This document shows, one piece after another, positions 1 through 7,890 of a stretch of DNA of 64,000 nt. Each line of letters begins with the position of its first letter. The stretch's first letter is position 1. The position numbers and the translations under genes are program-made. This stretch comes from Oscillospiraceae bacterium (lineage in GTDB: Bacteria; Bacillota; Clostridia; Oscillospirales; Ruminococcaceae), in assembly GCA_900768125.1 (NCBI GenBank), contig CAAGBS010000061.1:1-64000 (forward strand), written 5' to 3'. The notes beneath the pieces are model-generated. The model was given only the letters and a program-made list of their open reading frames with translations. It was not told the DNA's origin and ran no database searches.

Positions 1-1
1 A

Positions 2-80
2 CTTATATCATCTGCGTCGTTACCAAACCTTGAAATACATCAAGTATTACTGCGGTTTGGTGCCTAGCATCTGATATAAG
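2..80. repeat. Nested inverted repeat at left edge
   Basis: Three nested arms pair: CTTATATCAT (2-11) with CTGATATAAG (71-80), ACCAAACC (22-29) with GGTTTGGT (54-61), and AATAC (34-38) with GTATT (44-48). The result is one long hairpin with no coding frame. It resembles a MITE-like dispersed element or an insertion sequence remnant, but no second copy is seen in this window, so the family is unknown. Confidence 0.5.
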
Positions 81-105
81 TCATGTACGAAATCTGCTCG
101 TGTCC

Positions 106-124
106 CGGTTTTTAGAGGTGACCT
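106..124. repeat. 19-base dispersed motif, copy 1
   Basis: Read on the minus strand this is AGGTCACCTCTAAAAACCG. A plus-strand copy with one mismatch lies at 6867-6885, so the two are in inverted orientation on either side of the ABC-importer to acylphosphatase segment. It lies just right of the nested inverted repeat and may be part of the same dispersed element. Confidence 0.5.
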
Positions 125-174
125 ATTTATGACATTATTATACCACCGCAAAGCCGAAAAGTCCAGCCCTGCAC

Positions 175-203
175 TTGACAACAGCGGAAAAATATGCTAT
201 ATT
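175..203 (+). promoter_or_regulatory. Sigma-A type promoter of the importer operon
   Basis: TTGACA at 175-180 and TATATT at 198-203 are separated by 17 bases. Transcription would start near 210, leaving a leader of about 170 bases before the first start codon. Confidence 0.75.
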
Positions 204-210
204 ATTAGCA

Positions 211-333
211 GTACTCCGCACCGGAAGCCGCAATGCGCCTGACGGGACGGACAACGTTATCTTCTGCTGCCGAAATCCGCATGGGCTTGAGGCAAAAGGC
301 TGTTTTCCCCGTAATACCGGGGATCATTCGTGC
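211..333 (+). promoter_or_regulatory. Riboswitch-like leader, possibly molybdenum/tungsten cofactor class
   Basis: The leader folds readily: GCAC 218-221 pairs with GTGC 330-333 as a closing stem, and CCCCG 307-311 pairs with CCGGGG around 317-322. It carries GCCTGACGGGAC (237-248), GGACAAC (249-255), GCCGAAA (near 269-275) and GGATCATTCGTGC (321-333). As I recall them, these match conserved blocks of the Moco RNA aptamer. A terminator follows at once and the first gene starts 45 bases downstream, which is the layout of a transcription-attenuating riboswitch. The class is from memory and would need a covariance-model search. Confidence 0.5.
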
Positions 334-362
334 GCCTTTCCCGCAGATGGAGGGGCTTTTTT
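334..362 (+). terminator. Leader terminator (attenuator)
   Basis: GCCTTTCC (334-341) pairs over 8 positions, two of them G-U, with GGAGGGGC (349-356), and six T follow (357-362). It lies between the aptamer-like leader and the ribosome binding site (GGAGGG, 368-373). Its first base is shared with the leader's closing stem, so the two folds compete at that point. Confidence 0.7.
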
Positions 363-378
363 AGTATGGAGGGATATC

Positions 379-654
379 ATGCGGGACGAAACGCGCGTGG
401 CGGTCATATCAATGATAATCGACAATGACGAGAGCGCCGCGGCTATCAACGCGCTTCTCCACGACTGTCGGGAATACATCATCGGCAGAATGGGCATTCC
501 ATACCGCGAAAAGGGTCTGAATATCATCAACGTTGTCCTTGACGCGCCTATGGACGCTGTTTCGGCGCTTTCTGGAAAGCTGGGCAGGCTCCCCGGCGTT
601 ACCGCCAAGGCGGTCTACTCGAAGCTCCCTGCGGAACCGAAGAAAGGACAGTAA
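379..654 (+). CDS. TM1266-like iron-only hydrogenase system regulator
   Basis: This is a 91-residue protein. The frame is open from 175, but that upstream part runs through the promoter and leader. The ATG at 379 has GGAGGG 5 bases upstream and is the likely start. The sequence (RVAVISMIIDN near the start, a GMPYREK-like GIPYREKGLNII centre, and DAVSALSGKLGRLPGV) matches the small ACT/NikR-C-like family annotated as iron-only hydrogenase system regulators. No DNA-binding domain is visible, so the ligand and mode of action are unknown. It is first in an operon with a lipoprotein and an ABC importer 2 bases further on, behind a riboswitch-like leader. No hydrogenase gene is in the window. Confidence 0.75.
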   Translation: MRDETRVAVISMIIDNDESAAAINALLHDCREYIIGRMGIPYREKGLNIINVVLDAPMDAVSALSGKLGRLPGVTAKAVYSKLPAEPKKGQ

Positions 655-656
655 TC

Positions 657-1748
657 ATGAGTATCACAAGAAAAATCAAATCAGCGCTCGCGGCAGTCCT
701 CTGCATGGGAATGCTCACTGCATGTCAGACCGCGCCGCAGAACAGCTCCAGCGAAAGCACGGCTTCCGAACCCACCGCGCAGTCAGCCGTCACCGCTGAA
801 GCGGAACCCTCGGAGCCGGAGAAGCCTGCTGCAGTCCCCACGGCGGAGACTGATACCGAAGCCCCGGAACTTATACGCGTTGCGGCGCTGAAAGGTCCCA
901 CCGCAATGGGAATGATAAAGCTGATGGACGATGAGAGCGAAAACAGCGGCTTTGAGTTCACGACAGCGGGAGCGGCGGACGAACTCACCCCTGCGATAAT
1001 CCAGGGAAATGTTGACATTGTGTGCGTACCTGCAAACCTCGCTTCCGTGCTTTACAACAAGACCGAGGGCGGCGTTCAGGTGCTGGCGGTGAATACGCTG
1101 GGAGTGCTCTACATAGTCGAAAACGGCGAGCCGACCATCGCGGATATTTCCGACCTGAAAGGCAGGACCATCTACGCGAGCGGCAAGGGCGCAACTCCCG
1201 AATACGCGCTGAACTATCTGCTGACCCAGAACGGCATAGACCCCGAAAATGACGTGTCCATCGAGTGGAAGACGGAGCACGCCGAGTGCCTGACCGCCCT
1301 GGTGAACGACCCGGGAAGCGCGGCGATGCTCCCCCAGCCGTTCGTTACCACGGCGCAGACCAAGAACGAGAACGTGAACGTAGTCATCGACATGAACCGG
1401 GCGTGGGCTGACCTCAACAACGGAAGCGCGCTGATAACCGGCGTAGTCATCGCGCGGACGGAGTTCGCAGAGCAGTACCCGGCGGCGGTGGACAGCTTTC
1501 TTGACAGCTACGGGAAGTCGGTGGAGTACGTCAACGGGAATGCTGCGGACGCGGCTCAGCTTATCGGAAAGTACGATATAGTCCCGGCGGCGGTGGCTGA
1601 AAAGGCGCTTCCCAAGTGCAATATCGTGTTCATTTCCGGTGCGGAGATGAAGGAGAAACTTTCCGGCTATCTCGGCGTGCTGGCTGACAGCAACCCGGCG
1701 GCGGTCGGCGGAGCGCTCCCCGGGGACGATTTCTACTACGGAGCGTAA
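657..1748 (+). CDS. ABC importer substrate-binding lipoprotein (NMT1/SsuA-like)
   Basis: The 363-residue protein has a lipoprotein signal peptide with lipobox LTAC (Cys about residue 23), then a Ser/Thr/Glu/Pro-rich linker to about residue 75. The mature part has the two-lobed NMT1/TauA/SsuA type of layout: an early AALKGPTAMGM segment, ADELTPAIIQGNVDIVCVP in the middle of lobe one, and DLKGRTIYASGKGATPEYAL at the hinge. It should present a small organic or oxyanion ligand to the permease-ATPase encoded 2 bases downstream. The ligand cannot be read from the sequence. If the leader is a Moco-type riboswitch, a cofactor precursor or metal oxyanion becomes a candidate. It has no CCCFC-type thiamin-precursor motif. 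Confidence 0.8.
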   Translation: MSITRKIKSALAAVLCMGMLTACQTAPQNSSSESTASEPTAQSAVTAEAEPSEPEKPAAVPTAETDTEAPELIRVAALKGPTAMGMIKLMDDESENSGFEFTTAGAADELTPAIIQGNVDIVCVPANLASVLYNKTEGGVQVLAVNTLGVLYIVENGEPTIADISDLKGRTIYASGKGATPEYALNYLLTQNGIDPENDVSIEWKTEHAECLTALVNDPGSAAMLPQPFVTTAQTKNENVNVVIDMNRAWADLNNGSALITGVVIARTEFAEQYPAAVDSFLDSYGKSVEYVNGNAADAAQLIGKYDIVPAAVAEKALPKCNIVFISGAEMKEKLSGYLGVLADSNPAAVGGALPGDDFYYGA

Positions 1749-1750
1749 GT

Positions 1751-3118
1751 GTGAAAAAACGGCTTATTTCTGCGGCTTGCGTGCTTTTCTGGCTTGCGGT
1801 CTGGCAGGTCGGCGCAATGATTCTCGGGCAGGAGCTGCTTCTGGTGTCCCCCGTGCGCGCGGTCGGGAGACTGCTGGAACTTATCCCGACCGAGGGCTTC
1901 CTCAGAAGCGCGGCGTTTTCCTCCGCGAGGATACTCGGCGGCTTCGGGCTGGGACTTCTCAGCGGCACTCTGCTGGCGCTTCTGGCGGGTAAATTCCGCT
2001 TCGTGCGGACGCTTCTCTCGCCGCTCGTGACCGCAGTGAAAGCCGTCCCGGTGGCGAGTATCACGGTGCTGGCGCTGGTGTGGGTAAGTTCCCGGAATCT
2101 TTCAGTGCTGGTGACGTTTCTCATAGCGCTCCCGGTGGTGTACTCCAACATGCTGGAAATCCTTGACAGCCTCGACCCGCAGCTTACGGAAATGGCTGAA
2201 CTGTACCACATTTCCGGCTGGCGGAGATTCACTGGGGTGTACTTATCTCAGCTTCTCCCGGGATTCCGCTCGGCGGCGGAGCTTGCGATAGGTCTCAGCT
2301 GGAAGAGCGGCGCGGCTGCGGAGGTCATCGGCATTCCGTCCGGTTCCATCGGCGAGAAGCTTTACGAAGCGAAAGTGTACCTCGAGACCGCCGACCTTTT
2401 CGCCTGGACTATCGCGGTGATAATCCTCAGCTGGCTCAGCGAGAAGCTGTTTCTGCTCATCGTGGGGCTTGCCGTGCGGTCGGTCTCGGGGAAGAACGCT
2501 TTCCCTTGCAAATGCGCCCGCGCACCGGAAATATCCCCTGCAGTCCTGCATGTGGAGGGCGTTACGAAGCGCTTCGGCGGGCGTGCAGTGCTGGATGGGT
2601 TCAGCGCGGTTTTCCAGCCCGGGAAGACTACCGCCGTGATGGGCGCTTCCGGCTGTGGGAAGACCACTCTGCTGCGGATAATCTCCGGACTGCTCCCGGC
2701 AGATTCCGGCAGCGTGGGCGGTCAGGGCGCGGGGTTCTCGGCGGTTTTTCAGGAGGATAGGCTGTGCAGCAATCTGACCGCCGCTGCGAACGTGCGGCTT
2801 GTCTGCGGCGGGTACCGCTCGGACGGCGAGATAGCGGAAGCGTTCGCGGCGGTGGGGCTTTCCGGCTGCGGCGACAGGCTCAGCGGGGAGCTTTCCGGCG
2901 GCATGAAGCGCAGGGCGGCGCTGGTGAGGGCGGTGCTGGCTGAGGGCGGTGCAGTCCTGCTTGACGAGCCTTTCAAGGGACTGGACGAAGCCACCAGGCG
3001 GCAGGTGATGGACTACACGCGGGAAATGCTCAGGGGAAGAACTGCAGTGATAGTAACGCACGACCGCGCCGAAGCCGAAGCGCTCGCGGACGAGGTAATT
3101 GAATTAAAGGCACTGTAA
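1751..3118 (+). CDS. Fused ABC importer permease and ATPase
   Basis: The 455-residue protein starts at GTG 1751, directly after the lipoprotein stop. Residues 1-240 form an SsuC/TauC-like permease with several membrane segments and an EMAELYHISGWRRF-type coupling loop. Residues from about 265 are an ABC ATPase: Walker A GASGCGKTT near 298, Q-loop FQED, signature LSGGMKRR, Walker B AVLLDEP, D-loop and H-loop VIVTHD. The ATPase half is short, under 200 residues. Permease and ATPase are normally separate genes in this family, so the fusion is uncommon. Its last codons (AAG GCA CTG TAA) already lie inside a dispersed repeat, so the original C-terminus may have been replaced. Confidence 0.8.
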   Translation: MKKRLISAACVLFWLAVWQVGAMILGQELLLVSPVRAVGRLLELIPTEGFLRSAAFSSARILGGFGLGLLSGTLLALLAGKFRFVRTLLSPLVTAVKAVPVASITVLALVWVSSRNLSVLVTFLIALPVVYSNMLEILDSLDPQLTEMAELYHISGWRRFTGVYLSQLLPGFRSAAELAIGLSWKSGAAAEVIGIPSGSIGEKLYEAKVYLETADLFAWTIAVIILSWLSEKLFLLIVGLAVRSVSGKNAFPCKCARAPEISPAVLHVEGVTKRFGGRAVLDGFSAVFQPGKTTAVMGASGCGKTTLLRIISGLLPADSGSVGGQGAGFSAVFQEDRLCSNLTAAANVRLVCGGYRSDGEIAEAFAAVGLSGCGDRLSGELSGGMKRRAALVRAVLAEGGAVLLDEPFKGLDEATRRQVMDYTREMLRGRTAVIVTHDRAEAEALADEVIELKAL

Positions 3119-3225
3119 AAAACAAAAAAAGAAAAGACTGCATCCCGAAAAAAAGCAAGGAAGCAGCCTTTTTTTGGTATAATGTAATTGCGAGAAAACA
3201 AAACCCACAGGAACAGCTTTATTCT
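3107..3225. repeat. Dispersed hairpin repeat, copy 1
   Basis: This stretch starts at AAGGCACTGTAAAAAA, includes a hairpin (GACTGCATCCC with GGAAGCAGCC) with seven T, then TATAATGTAATTG and an AAACCCACAGGAA segment. It aligns closely with 23320-23430. Both copies lie 3' of a plus-strand gene, and this one supplies the last codons of the ABC gene. The hairpin can act as a terminator. It may be a MITE or an insertion sequence end. Confidence 0.7.
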
Positions 3226-3337
3226 TCATTTTCACTGAATGAAAGCCCGCTTGAACGGCCGGTAAAATTATTTTTATTTTTTTGCAACCTTTTGACTCTC
3301 TGGATTGTTTTAATTATAGAAATCAGATAAAAGTGTG

Positions 3338-3366
3338 TTGACAAAAAGATGGGAATGTGCTAAAAT
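3338..3366 (+). promoter_or_regulatory. Promoter of the secreted two-repeat protein
   Basis: TTGACA (3338-3343) and TAAAAT (3361-3366) have a 17-base spacer. The leader of about 130 bases holds two small hairpins: CTGAGG with CCTCAG, and TTTTCCAC with GTGGAAAA. GGAGAG precedes the start codon. Confidence 0.7.
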
Positions 3367-3502
3367 CAAAGCAGAAAACATTATCCTGAGGTCGGTTTCC
3401 TCAGTTTTTCCACTGGAATGCAACCTTTCGTGGAAAAGCCTGTCTTATAGTATGAAAAATCAGCCGGAAAGCTGAAATATATCACAAAAGGAGAGATATA
3501 TC

Positions 3503-4276
3503 ATGAAAAGAACGATAAAATCAGCGGCTGCCGTTATGGCGGCGGGAATGGCAATGTCCTGCGCGTCGGCGACTGCATTTGCCGACAGCGCGAAAGCGAA
3601 TGGTTTTGTAATTGCGGACATGACCAATGATATACAGGGCGGCTGGAATATAAATACCAGCAGCACTGCGATGAGCAAGAACGCCAAGGCAAAGGCAGCA
3701 TTCGAAAAGGTGACTGAGAACATCAACGGCGTGACCTACGAGCCGATAGCCGTACTCGGAACGCAGGTGGTCTCCGGTTCGAACTACGCCGTTCTCTGCA
3801 GAAAGACTCCGAGCAATCCCAGCGCGGCTTCCCAGGTCGTTGTAATGTATATCTACGTCAGCCTGGACGGAAACGCAAAGGTGACCGGATTCAAGACCGT
3901 GATAGACGAGTCCGAGAAGAACGGATATATTGTCAATACCGGAAAGTTCGCGATAAGCAACCGCAAGAACCGCACTGTTTACAACACCTACAGAAAGGCT
4001 GTCAAGGAAGTCAGCGGTACGACATATAAGCCGGTGCTGTATATGGGCAAGCAGACGGGATCCGGCAGAAACTACATGCTGCTCTGCCGCACCAAGGACG
4101 CAAGTTCGGACGCAGAATACCAGTGGTCGATAGTGACGGTGAATAAGTCAGCGAGTGGCAATGCAAAGCTCACAGGCACAAAGAACCTCACGCTCGGCGA
4201 GACAAATGGAAATAACTACACAGATGATTCCGGCAATTCCTCTGATGAGTTCATCAGGGTCGATATTGAGCCTTAA
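3503..4276 (+). CDS. Secreted protein with two cystatin-like repeats
   Basis: The 257-residue protein has a Sec signal peptide (basic start, hydrophobic core, cleavage probably after ATAFA near residue 27). Two repeats of about 85 residues follow. Each has an AFEKVTENINGVTYEPIAVL or YRKAVKEVSGTTYKPVLYM segment, then a GTQVVSGSNYAVLCR or GKQTGSGRNYMLLCR hairpin. QVVSGSNY is close to the QxVxG first loop plus following strand of cystatins, and an AFxxV helix before it fits the cystatin fold. The C-terminus is polar and Asn/Asp-rich. The gene is single, with its own promoter and terminator. Function is unknown; a protease-inhibitor or adhesive role would be inference only. Confidence 0.7.
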   Translation: MKRTIKSAAAVMAAGMAMSCASATAFADSAKANGFVIADMTNDIQGGWNINTSSTAMSKNAKAKAAFEKVTENINGVTYEPIAVLGTQVVSGSNYAVLCRKTPSNPSAASQVVVMYIYVSLDGNAKVTGFKTVIDESEKNGYIVNTGKFAISNRKNRTVYNTYRKAVKEVSGTTYKPVLYMGKQTGSGRNYMLLCRTKDASSDAEYQWSIVTVNKSASGNAKLTGTKNLTLGETNGNNYTDDSGNSSDEFIRVDIEP

Positions 4277-4299
4277 CATTGATGCAAAGCAATAAATTG

Positions 4300-4332
4300 A
4301 AGCTCCGCTGGTCTGGCTGCCAGCGGGGCTTC
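4300..4332 (+). terminator. Terminator after the secreted protein gene
   Basis: AAGCTCCGCTGG pairs with CCAGCGGGGCTT across a loop of about 8 bases, with one G-T pair. The following T tract is weak. Confidence 0.6.
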
Positions 4333-4346
4333 CTGTTTACAGGGGG

Positions 4347-4375
4347 TTGAAATATTCCGCGCCGCGTGGTATAAT
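4347..4375 (+). promoter_or_regulatory. Promoter upstream of the small ORF and fbp
   Basis: TTGAAA (4347-4352) and TATAAT (4370-4375) have a 17-base spacer. This is the only clear promoter upstream of fbp. Confidence 0.65.
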
Positions 4376-4403
4376 TAGGTTGAGACAGCCGTGGAGGTGC
4401 GAT

Positions 4404-4550
4404 ATGAAGCCTGGAACATGGATAGATACGGTGGTGGCGGCGTGCGCGGCTGCCGGTCTGACTGCCGCTTTCATCTGGCTGAATATGCCGATGCGCCTGT
4501 ACATGACTACAATATTTCAGTCGGATACAACGGCGAAAATGTCGGGCTGA
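4404..4550 (+). CDS. Small single-span membrane protein (hypothetical)
   Basis: The 48-residue frame starts at an ATG with GGAGG about 9 bases upstream. It has one hydrophobic stretch (TVVAACAAAGLTAAFIWL) followed by a polar tail. The frame is open upstream to 4347, but that part overlaps the promoter. It lies between the promoter and fbp, so it would be co-transcribed. An overlapping frame (4391-4621) reads as low-complexity soluble sequence and is less convincing. It could instead be non-coding leader sequence. Confidence 0.4.
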   Translation: MKPGTWIDTVVAACAAAGLTAAFIWLNMPMRLYMTTIFQSDTTAKMSG

Positions 4551-4652
4551 AGATAAGCGGCAGCGAAATGAGCGACAAGGTATACAGATTCAGGCTTGAC
4601 AGGCAAGCGGCGTTGGAATGATCCTGCCGTATCGATTGCTGGGGGCGATTTT

Positions 4653-6584
4653 ATGGATAAGAAATATTTGTTACTGCTTGCAAAGGAGTTCCCTACGATA
4701 GACAGCGCAGTGAGCGAGATAGTGAATCTTTCCGCGATACGCAGCCTGCCAAAGGGCACGGAGTATTTTTTCAGCGATATCCACGGGGAGTACGAGGCGT
4801 TCCTGCACATGCTGAAAAGCGCCTCGGGAATGATAAAGAACAAGATAGACATAACTCTCGGGAAATCGGTCTCCGGCGCTGAGCGCGAGGCGCTGGCGTA
4901 CCTCGTCTATTACCCTGAAAAGCAGCTGAAGAACCTGCGCGTAAGCGGCGGGCTGACCGATGAGTGGCGCAGGCTGACTATCTACCGGCTGATCCTGGTC
5001 TGCGAGGCGGTCTCGGCTAAATACACGCGCTCCAGGGTGCGCAAGCGCATTCCAAAGGACATGGTATACATTCTGGACGAACTGCTGAACGTCACGGACG
5101 ACGTTGTTAAGGAATACTACTACGATGAGATAATCTCGACCATTCTCGACACCGGTATAGCCGACAGGTTCATCAAATCGCTCTGCGAACTGATACAGTC
5201 GCTTGCGATAGACAAGCTGCATATCATCGGCGATATTTTCGACAGGGGCCCCCGCGCCGATATAATCCTTGACGAACTGATGAAAATGCACGATGTGGAC
5301 ATACAATGGGGGAATCACGATATTTCCTGGATGGGAGCGGCTTCCGGCAATCGGGCGCTCATCGCGAACGTTATCCGCATTTCGATGCGCTACAACAACT
5401 TCGACGTGCTGGAGGACGGCTACGGGCTGAATCTACGGGCGCTGGCGGTGTTCGCGGGGGAGAACTACAAGGACGACGACTGCGCGCTTTTCATGCCGCA
5501 GACGCTTGACGACAACATCTACGACCCTGTGGACGCAATGCTTGTCGCAAAAATGCACAAGGCGATAACCATCATTCAGCTGAAGCTTGAAGGGCAGCTG
5601 ATCGAACGCCACCCGGAGTGGGGCATGGCAAAGCGCGATATCTTCCGAATGGTGGATTTCGACCGGGGAACCGTGACCATAGGCGGCAGGGAATACGCGC
5701 TGCTTGACAGCAACTTCCCGACGGTGAACAGCGGCGACCCACTGGCGCTCACGGACGCCGAGAATGAACTGATGTCCGTGCTGGAAAATTCGTTCATGCA
5801 TAGCGAGCGGCTCAATTCGCACATACGGTTCCTGTACTCGAAAGGCTCGATGTACAAGGCAATAAACGGCAATCTGCTGTTCCACGGGTGCATTCCGCTC
5901 GATGAAAACGGACAGCTTCAGAGCGTGTGCATAGCCGGGAGCGAATACTCCGGAAAGGCGCTGCTCGACAGGCTGGACGAGATAGCAAACCGTGCGTATT
6001 TCATGCAGCCGGGCGATGAAAAGGACTACGCCGCCGACTACATGTGGTATCTCTGGAGCGGCGACCGCTCTCCACTTTACGGCAAGGACAAAATGGCGTT
6101 TTTCGAGAGGTATTTTCTTGATGACAAGGAACTGCACAGGGAGAATTACAACGCCTACTACCACTTTTCAGAGCAGGCGGAGGTGTGCGGCAGGATACTT
6201 GAAAAGTTCGGACTCGACCCGGAGCGAGGGCATATAATCAACGGTCACGTCCCCGTGAAGATAAAGAACGGGGAAAAGCCGGTCAAGGCGGGAGGCAGGC
6301 TGTTCGTAATAGACGGCGGTATCTCCAAGGCGTACCAGAAATCCACCGGGATAGCGGGCTACACGCTGATTTACGACTCGCACAGCCTGAACCTCGCGGA
6401 GCATAAGCCCTTCATCGCCGGGGAAAGCGAGCACACCCCGGAGATACATCTCGTGGAGCGGCTCGACCGCCGCGCGAATATCTCCGACACCGACAAGGGC
6501 GCGGAACTTCTGGAGCAGATAAACGACCTGCGTGAACTGCTGAAAGCCTACCGTTCCGGCGAAATAAAGGAAAGCGGGAGATAA
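4653..6584 (+). CDS. fbp: Fructose-1,6-bisphosphatase, class III (Firmicutes type)
   Basis: The 643-residue cytoplasmic enzyme hydrolyses fructose 1,6-bisphosphate to fructose 6-phosphate in gluconeogenesis. The frame continues 19 codons upstream, but ATG 4653 with GGGGGCGA upstream gives a normal Fbp start (MDKKYLLLL). It shows metallophosphatase motifs SDIHGEYEAF (about 41-50), GDIFDRGPRAD (about 193) and WGNHDISWMGA (about 219), and NGHVPVK near residue 530. Length fits the family. Two phosphofructokinase genes lie further along the window, so both directions of this glycolytic step are present. Confidence 0.95.
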   Translation: MDKKYLLLLAKEFPTIDSAVSEIVNLSAIRSLPKGTEYFFSDIHGEYEAFLHMLKSASGMIKNKIDITLGKSVSGAEREALAYLVYYPEKQLKNLRVSGGLTDEWRRLTIYRLILVCEAVSAKYTRSRVRKRIPKDMVYILDELLNVTDDVVKEYYYDEIISTILDTGIADRFIKSLCELIQSLAIDKLHIIGDIFDRGPRADIILDELMKMHDVDIQWGNHDISWMGAASGNRALIANVIRISMRYNNFDVLEDGYGLNLRALAVFAGENYKDDDCALFMPQTLDDNIYDPVDAMLVAKMHKAITIIQLKLEGQLIERHPEWGMAKRDIFRMVDFDRGTVTIGGREYALLDSNFPTVNSGDPLALTDAENELMSVLENSFMHSERLNSHIRFLYSKGSMYKAINGNLLFHGCIPLDENGQLQSVCIAGSEYSGKALLDRLDEIANRAYFMQPGDEKDYAADYMWYLWSGDRSPLYGKDKMAFFERYFLDDKELHRENYNAYYHFSEQAEVCGRILEKFGLDPERGHIINGHVPVKIKNGEKPVKAGGRLFVIDGGISKAYQKSTGIAGYTLIYDSHSLNLAEHKPFIAGESEHTPEIHLVERLDRRANISDTDKGAELLEQINDLRELLKAYRSGEIKESGR

Positions 6585-6591
6585 ACTCGAT

Positions 6592-6867
6592 ATGGGCATG
6601 GAAAAAGTTCGGATACACTATATTTTTCACGGAACGGTGCAGGGCGTGGGTTTCAGGTATAAGGCCTGCTACAGCGCGAAAAACCGCGGCGTTACCGGCT
6701 GGGTGAGGAACTGCAGCGACGGCACCGTAGAAATGGAAGCGGAGGGCTATGCGGCTGATATAGCTGCGGTTATCCGCGAACTGGACCAGCATTCCTGGGG
6801 GCAGATAGACAGCATAGAATCTGAGAATATCCCCACGGAGGGCGGCTATGGGTTCGAAATAAGATAA
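6592..6867 (+). CDS. acyP: Acylphosphatase
   Basis: The 91-residue protein has the acylphosphatase signature GTVQGVGFRYK with catalytic Arg22, and GWVRNCSDGTVE with catalytic Asn40. It hydrolyses carboxyl-phosphate bonds of acylphosphates such as acetyl phosphate. It begins 7 bases after fbp and is probably co-transcribed. The start could be either of the first two ATGs. Confidence 0.92.
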   Translation: MGMEKVRIHYIFHGTVQGVGFRYKACYSAKNRGVTGWVRNCSDGTVEMEAEGYAADIAAVIRELDQHSWGQIDSIESENIPTEGGYGFEIR

Positions 6868-6885
6868 GGTCACCTCTAAAAGCCG
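6867..6885. repeat. 19-base dispersed motif, copy 2
   Basis: AGGTCACCTCTAAAAGCCG begins at the last base of the acylphosphatase stop codon. It matches 106-124 in inverted orientation with one mismatch. Confidence 0.5.
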
Positions 6886-6933
6886 CGTCAGAACTGTGCG
6901 TTCCGGCGCGGTCGCCTGACTGGAGGACAACAG

Positions 6934-7890
6934 ATGCCGGAACACACACTAAAATACCGCCTGATGAAACAAGCGGCGAAAATCAAAGGACTGAAAAAGA
7001 ATCTCAGCAGGACTGCCGCTGAACTTCGCGAAAAATACCGTCCTGCCGCTTACACGATAGGCTTTCCGGACAGGGCGCGTTCGAACAGCCTTGAATTTGA
7101 GCGCCGGTTTGAGCACGGCTCCATCACCGGACGGCTCACGCGCAGAAACTCCGTAAAGGCGGTGCTGTTTATCCCGGGCGGGGGAATGCTGAAGTTCCCC
7201 GATGTTTCGGAATACAAGCAGTTCGAGGAGATAGCGCTGAAAACCGACCGCGACGTTGTGATACCCTATTACCCGCTGTGCGTGGACCACTCGATGAACG
7301 AAGCGGTGGAAATGATCTACGATGTCTACAGGCAGATGACGCTGGAATACGGCGCGGGAAATGTCGCGGTCGCCGGGTATTCGTCCGGGGGAACGCTGGC
7401 GCTGGCGCTGATTTCGCACATAAATGCGATGGCGGAGAACGTCCCCATGCCGGACAAGCTGTATGTTTCCTCGCCGATGATGTGCATTCATTCCCAGCAG
7501 GAAAGGGAGCATGCGGAGCGGCTCGACAAGTCGGATTTTATCGTTCCGGTGAAGTGGCTGGATACGTTCCGCGAGTTGATCACAAATGGGCGAACGCTTC
7601 CGGACTACATGGCGTATCCTCAGCTTGGGGATTACAGCGGGCTTACGAACGCATACGTCTGCTTTGCGGATTCCGAGGTGCTTTACGCGATGTGCGGAAG
7701 TCTTGTTTCGCAAATGGAAAGCGCCGGAGCTGACGTCACGCTCGAAGTCGGCAGGGGAATGTACCACTGCTATCCGGTGACGAATAAGGTCAGCGAAGCG
7801 TATCTCGGGCATTTCAACATGATGGATTATCTGAGAGTTTCCGCTTTCGAATTAGTGGAATGTATAAAACAGCGGTTTGGCGGTGAGTGA
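6934..7890 (+). CDS. Alpha/beta hydrolase (acetyl-hydrolase/esterase type)
   Basis: The 318-residue protein has no signal peptide. A basic N-terminal segment is followed by the fold: AVLFIPGGGM as oxyanion-hole region (near 75), VAVAGYSSGGTLALAL with nucleophile Ser in GYSSGG (about 148-153), and a C-terminal GRGMYHCYPV that should hold the catalytic His. The layout resembles the hormone-sensitive-lipase/acetyl-hydrolase group, with GGG in place of the usual HGGG. The substrate is unknown. ATG 6934 has GGAGG upstream. Its end overlaps the next gene by 8 bases, so the two are probably translationally coupled. Confidence 0.8.
   Translation: MPEHTLKYRLMKQAAKIKGLKKNLSRTAAELREKYRPAAYTIGFPDRARSNSLEFERRFEHGSITGRLTRRNSVKAVLFIPGGGMLKFPDVSEYKQFEEIALKTDRDVVIPYYPLCVDHSMNEAVEMIYDVYRQMTLEYGAGNVAVAGYSSGGTLALALISHINAMAENVPMPDKLYVSSPMMCIHSQQEREHAERLDKSDFIVPVKWLDTFRELITNGRTLPDYMAYPQLGDYSGLTNAYVCFADSEVLYAMCGSLVSQMESAGADVTLEVGRGMYHCYPVTNKVSEAYLGHFNMMDYLRVSAFELVECIKQRFGGE

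Noticed and set aside
4391..4621. 76-codon frame overlapping the small membrane ORF
   Set aside because: It contains Gly/Arg runs, has no domain and ends close to fbp. The other frame has the better start site and a membrane span.
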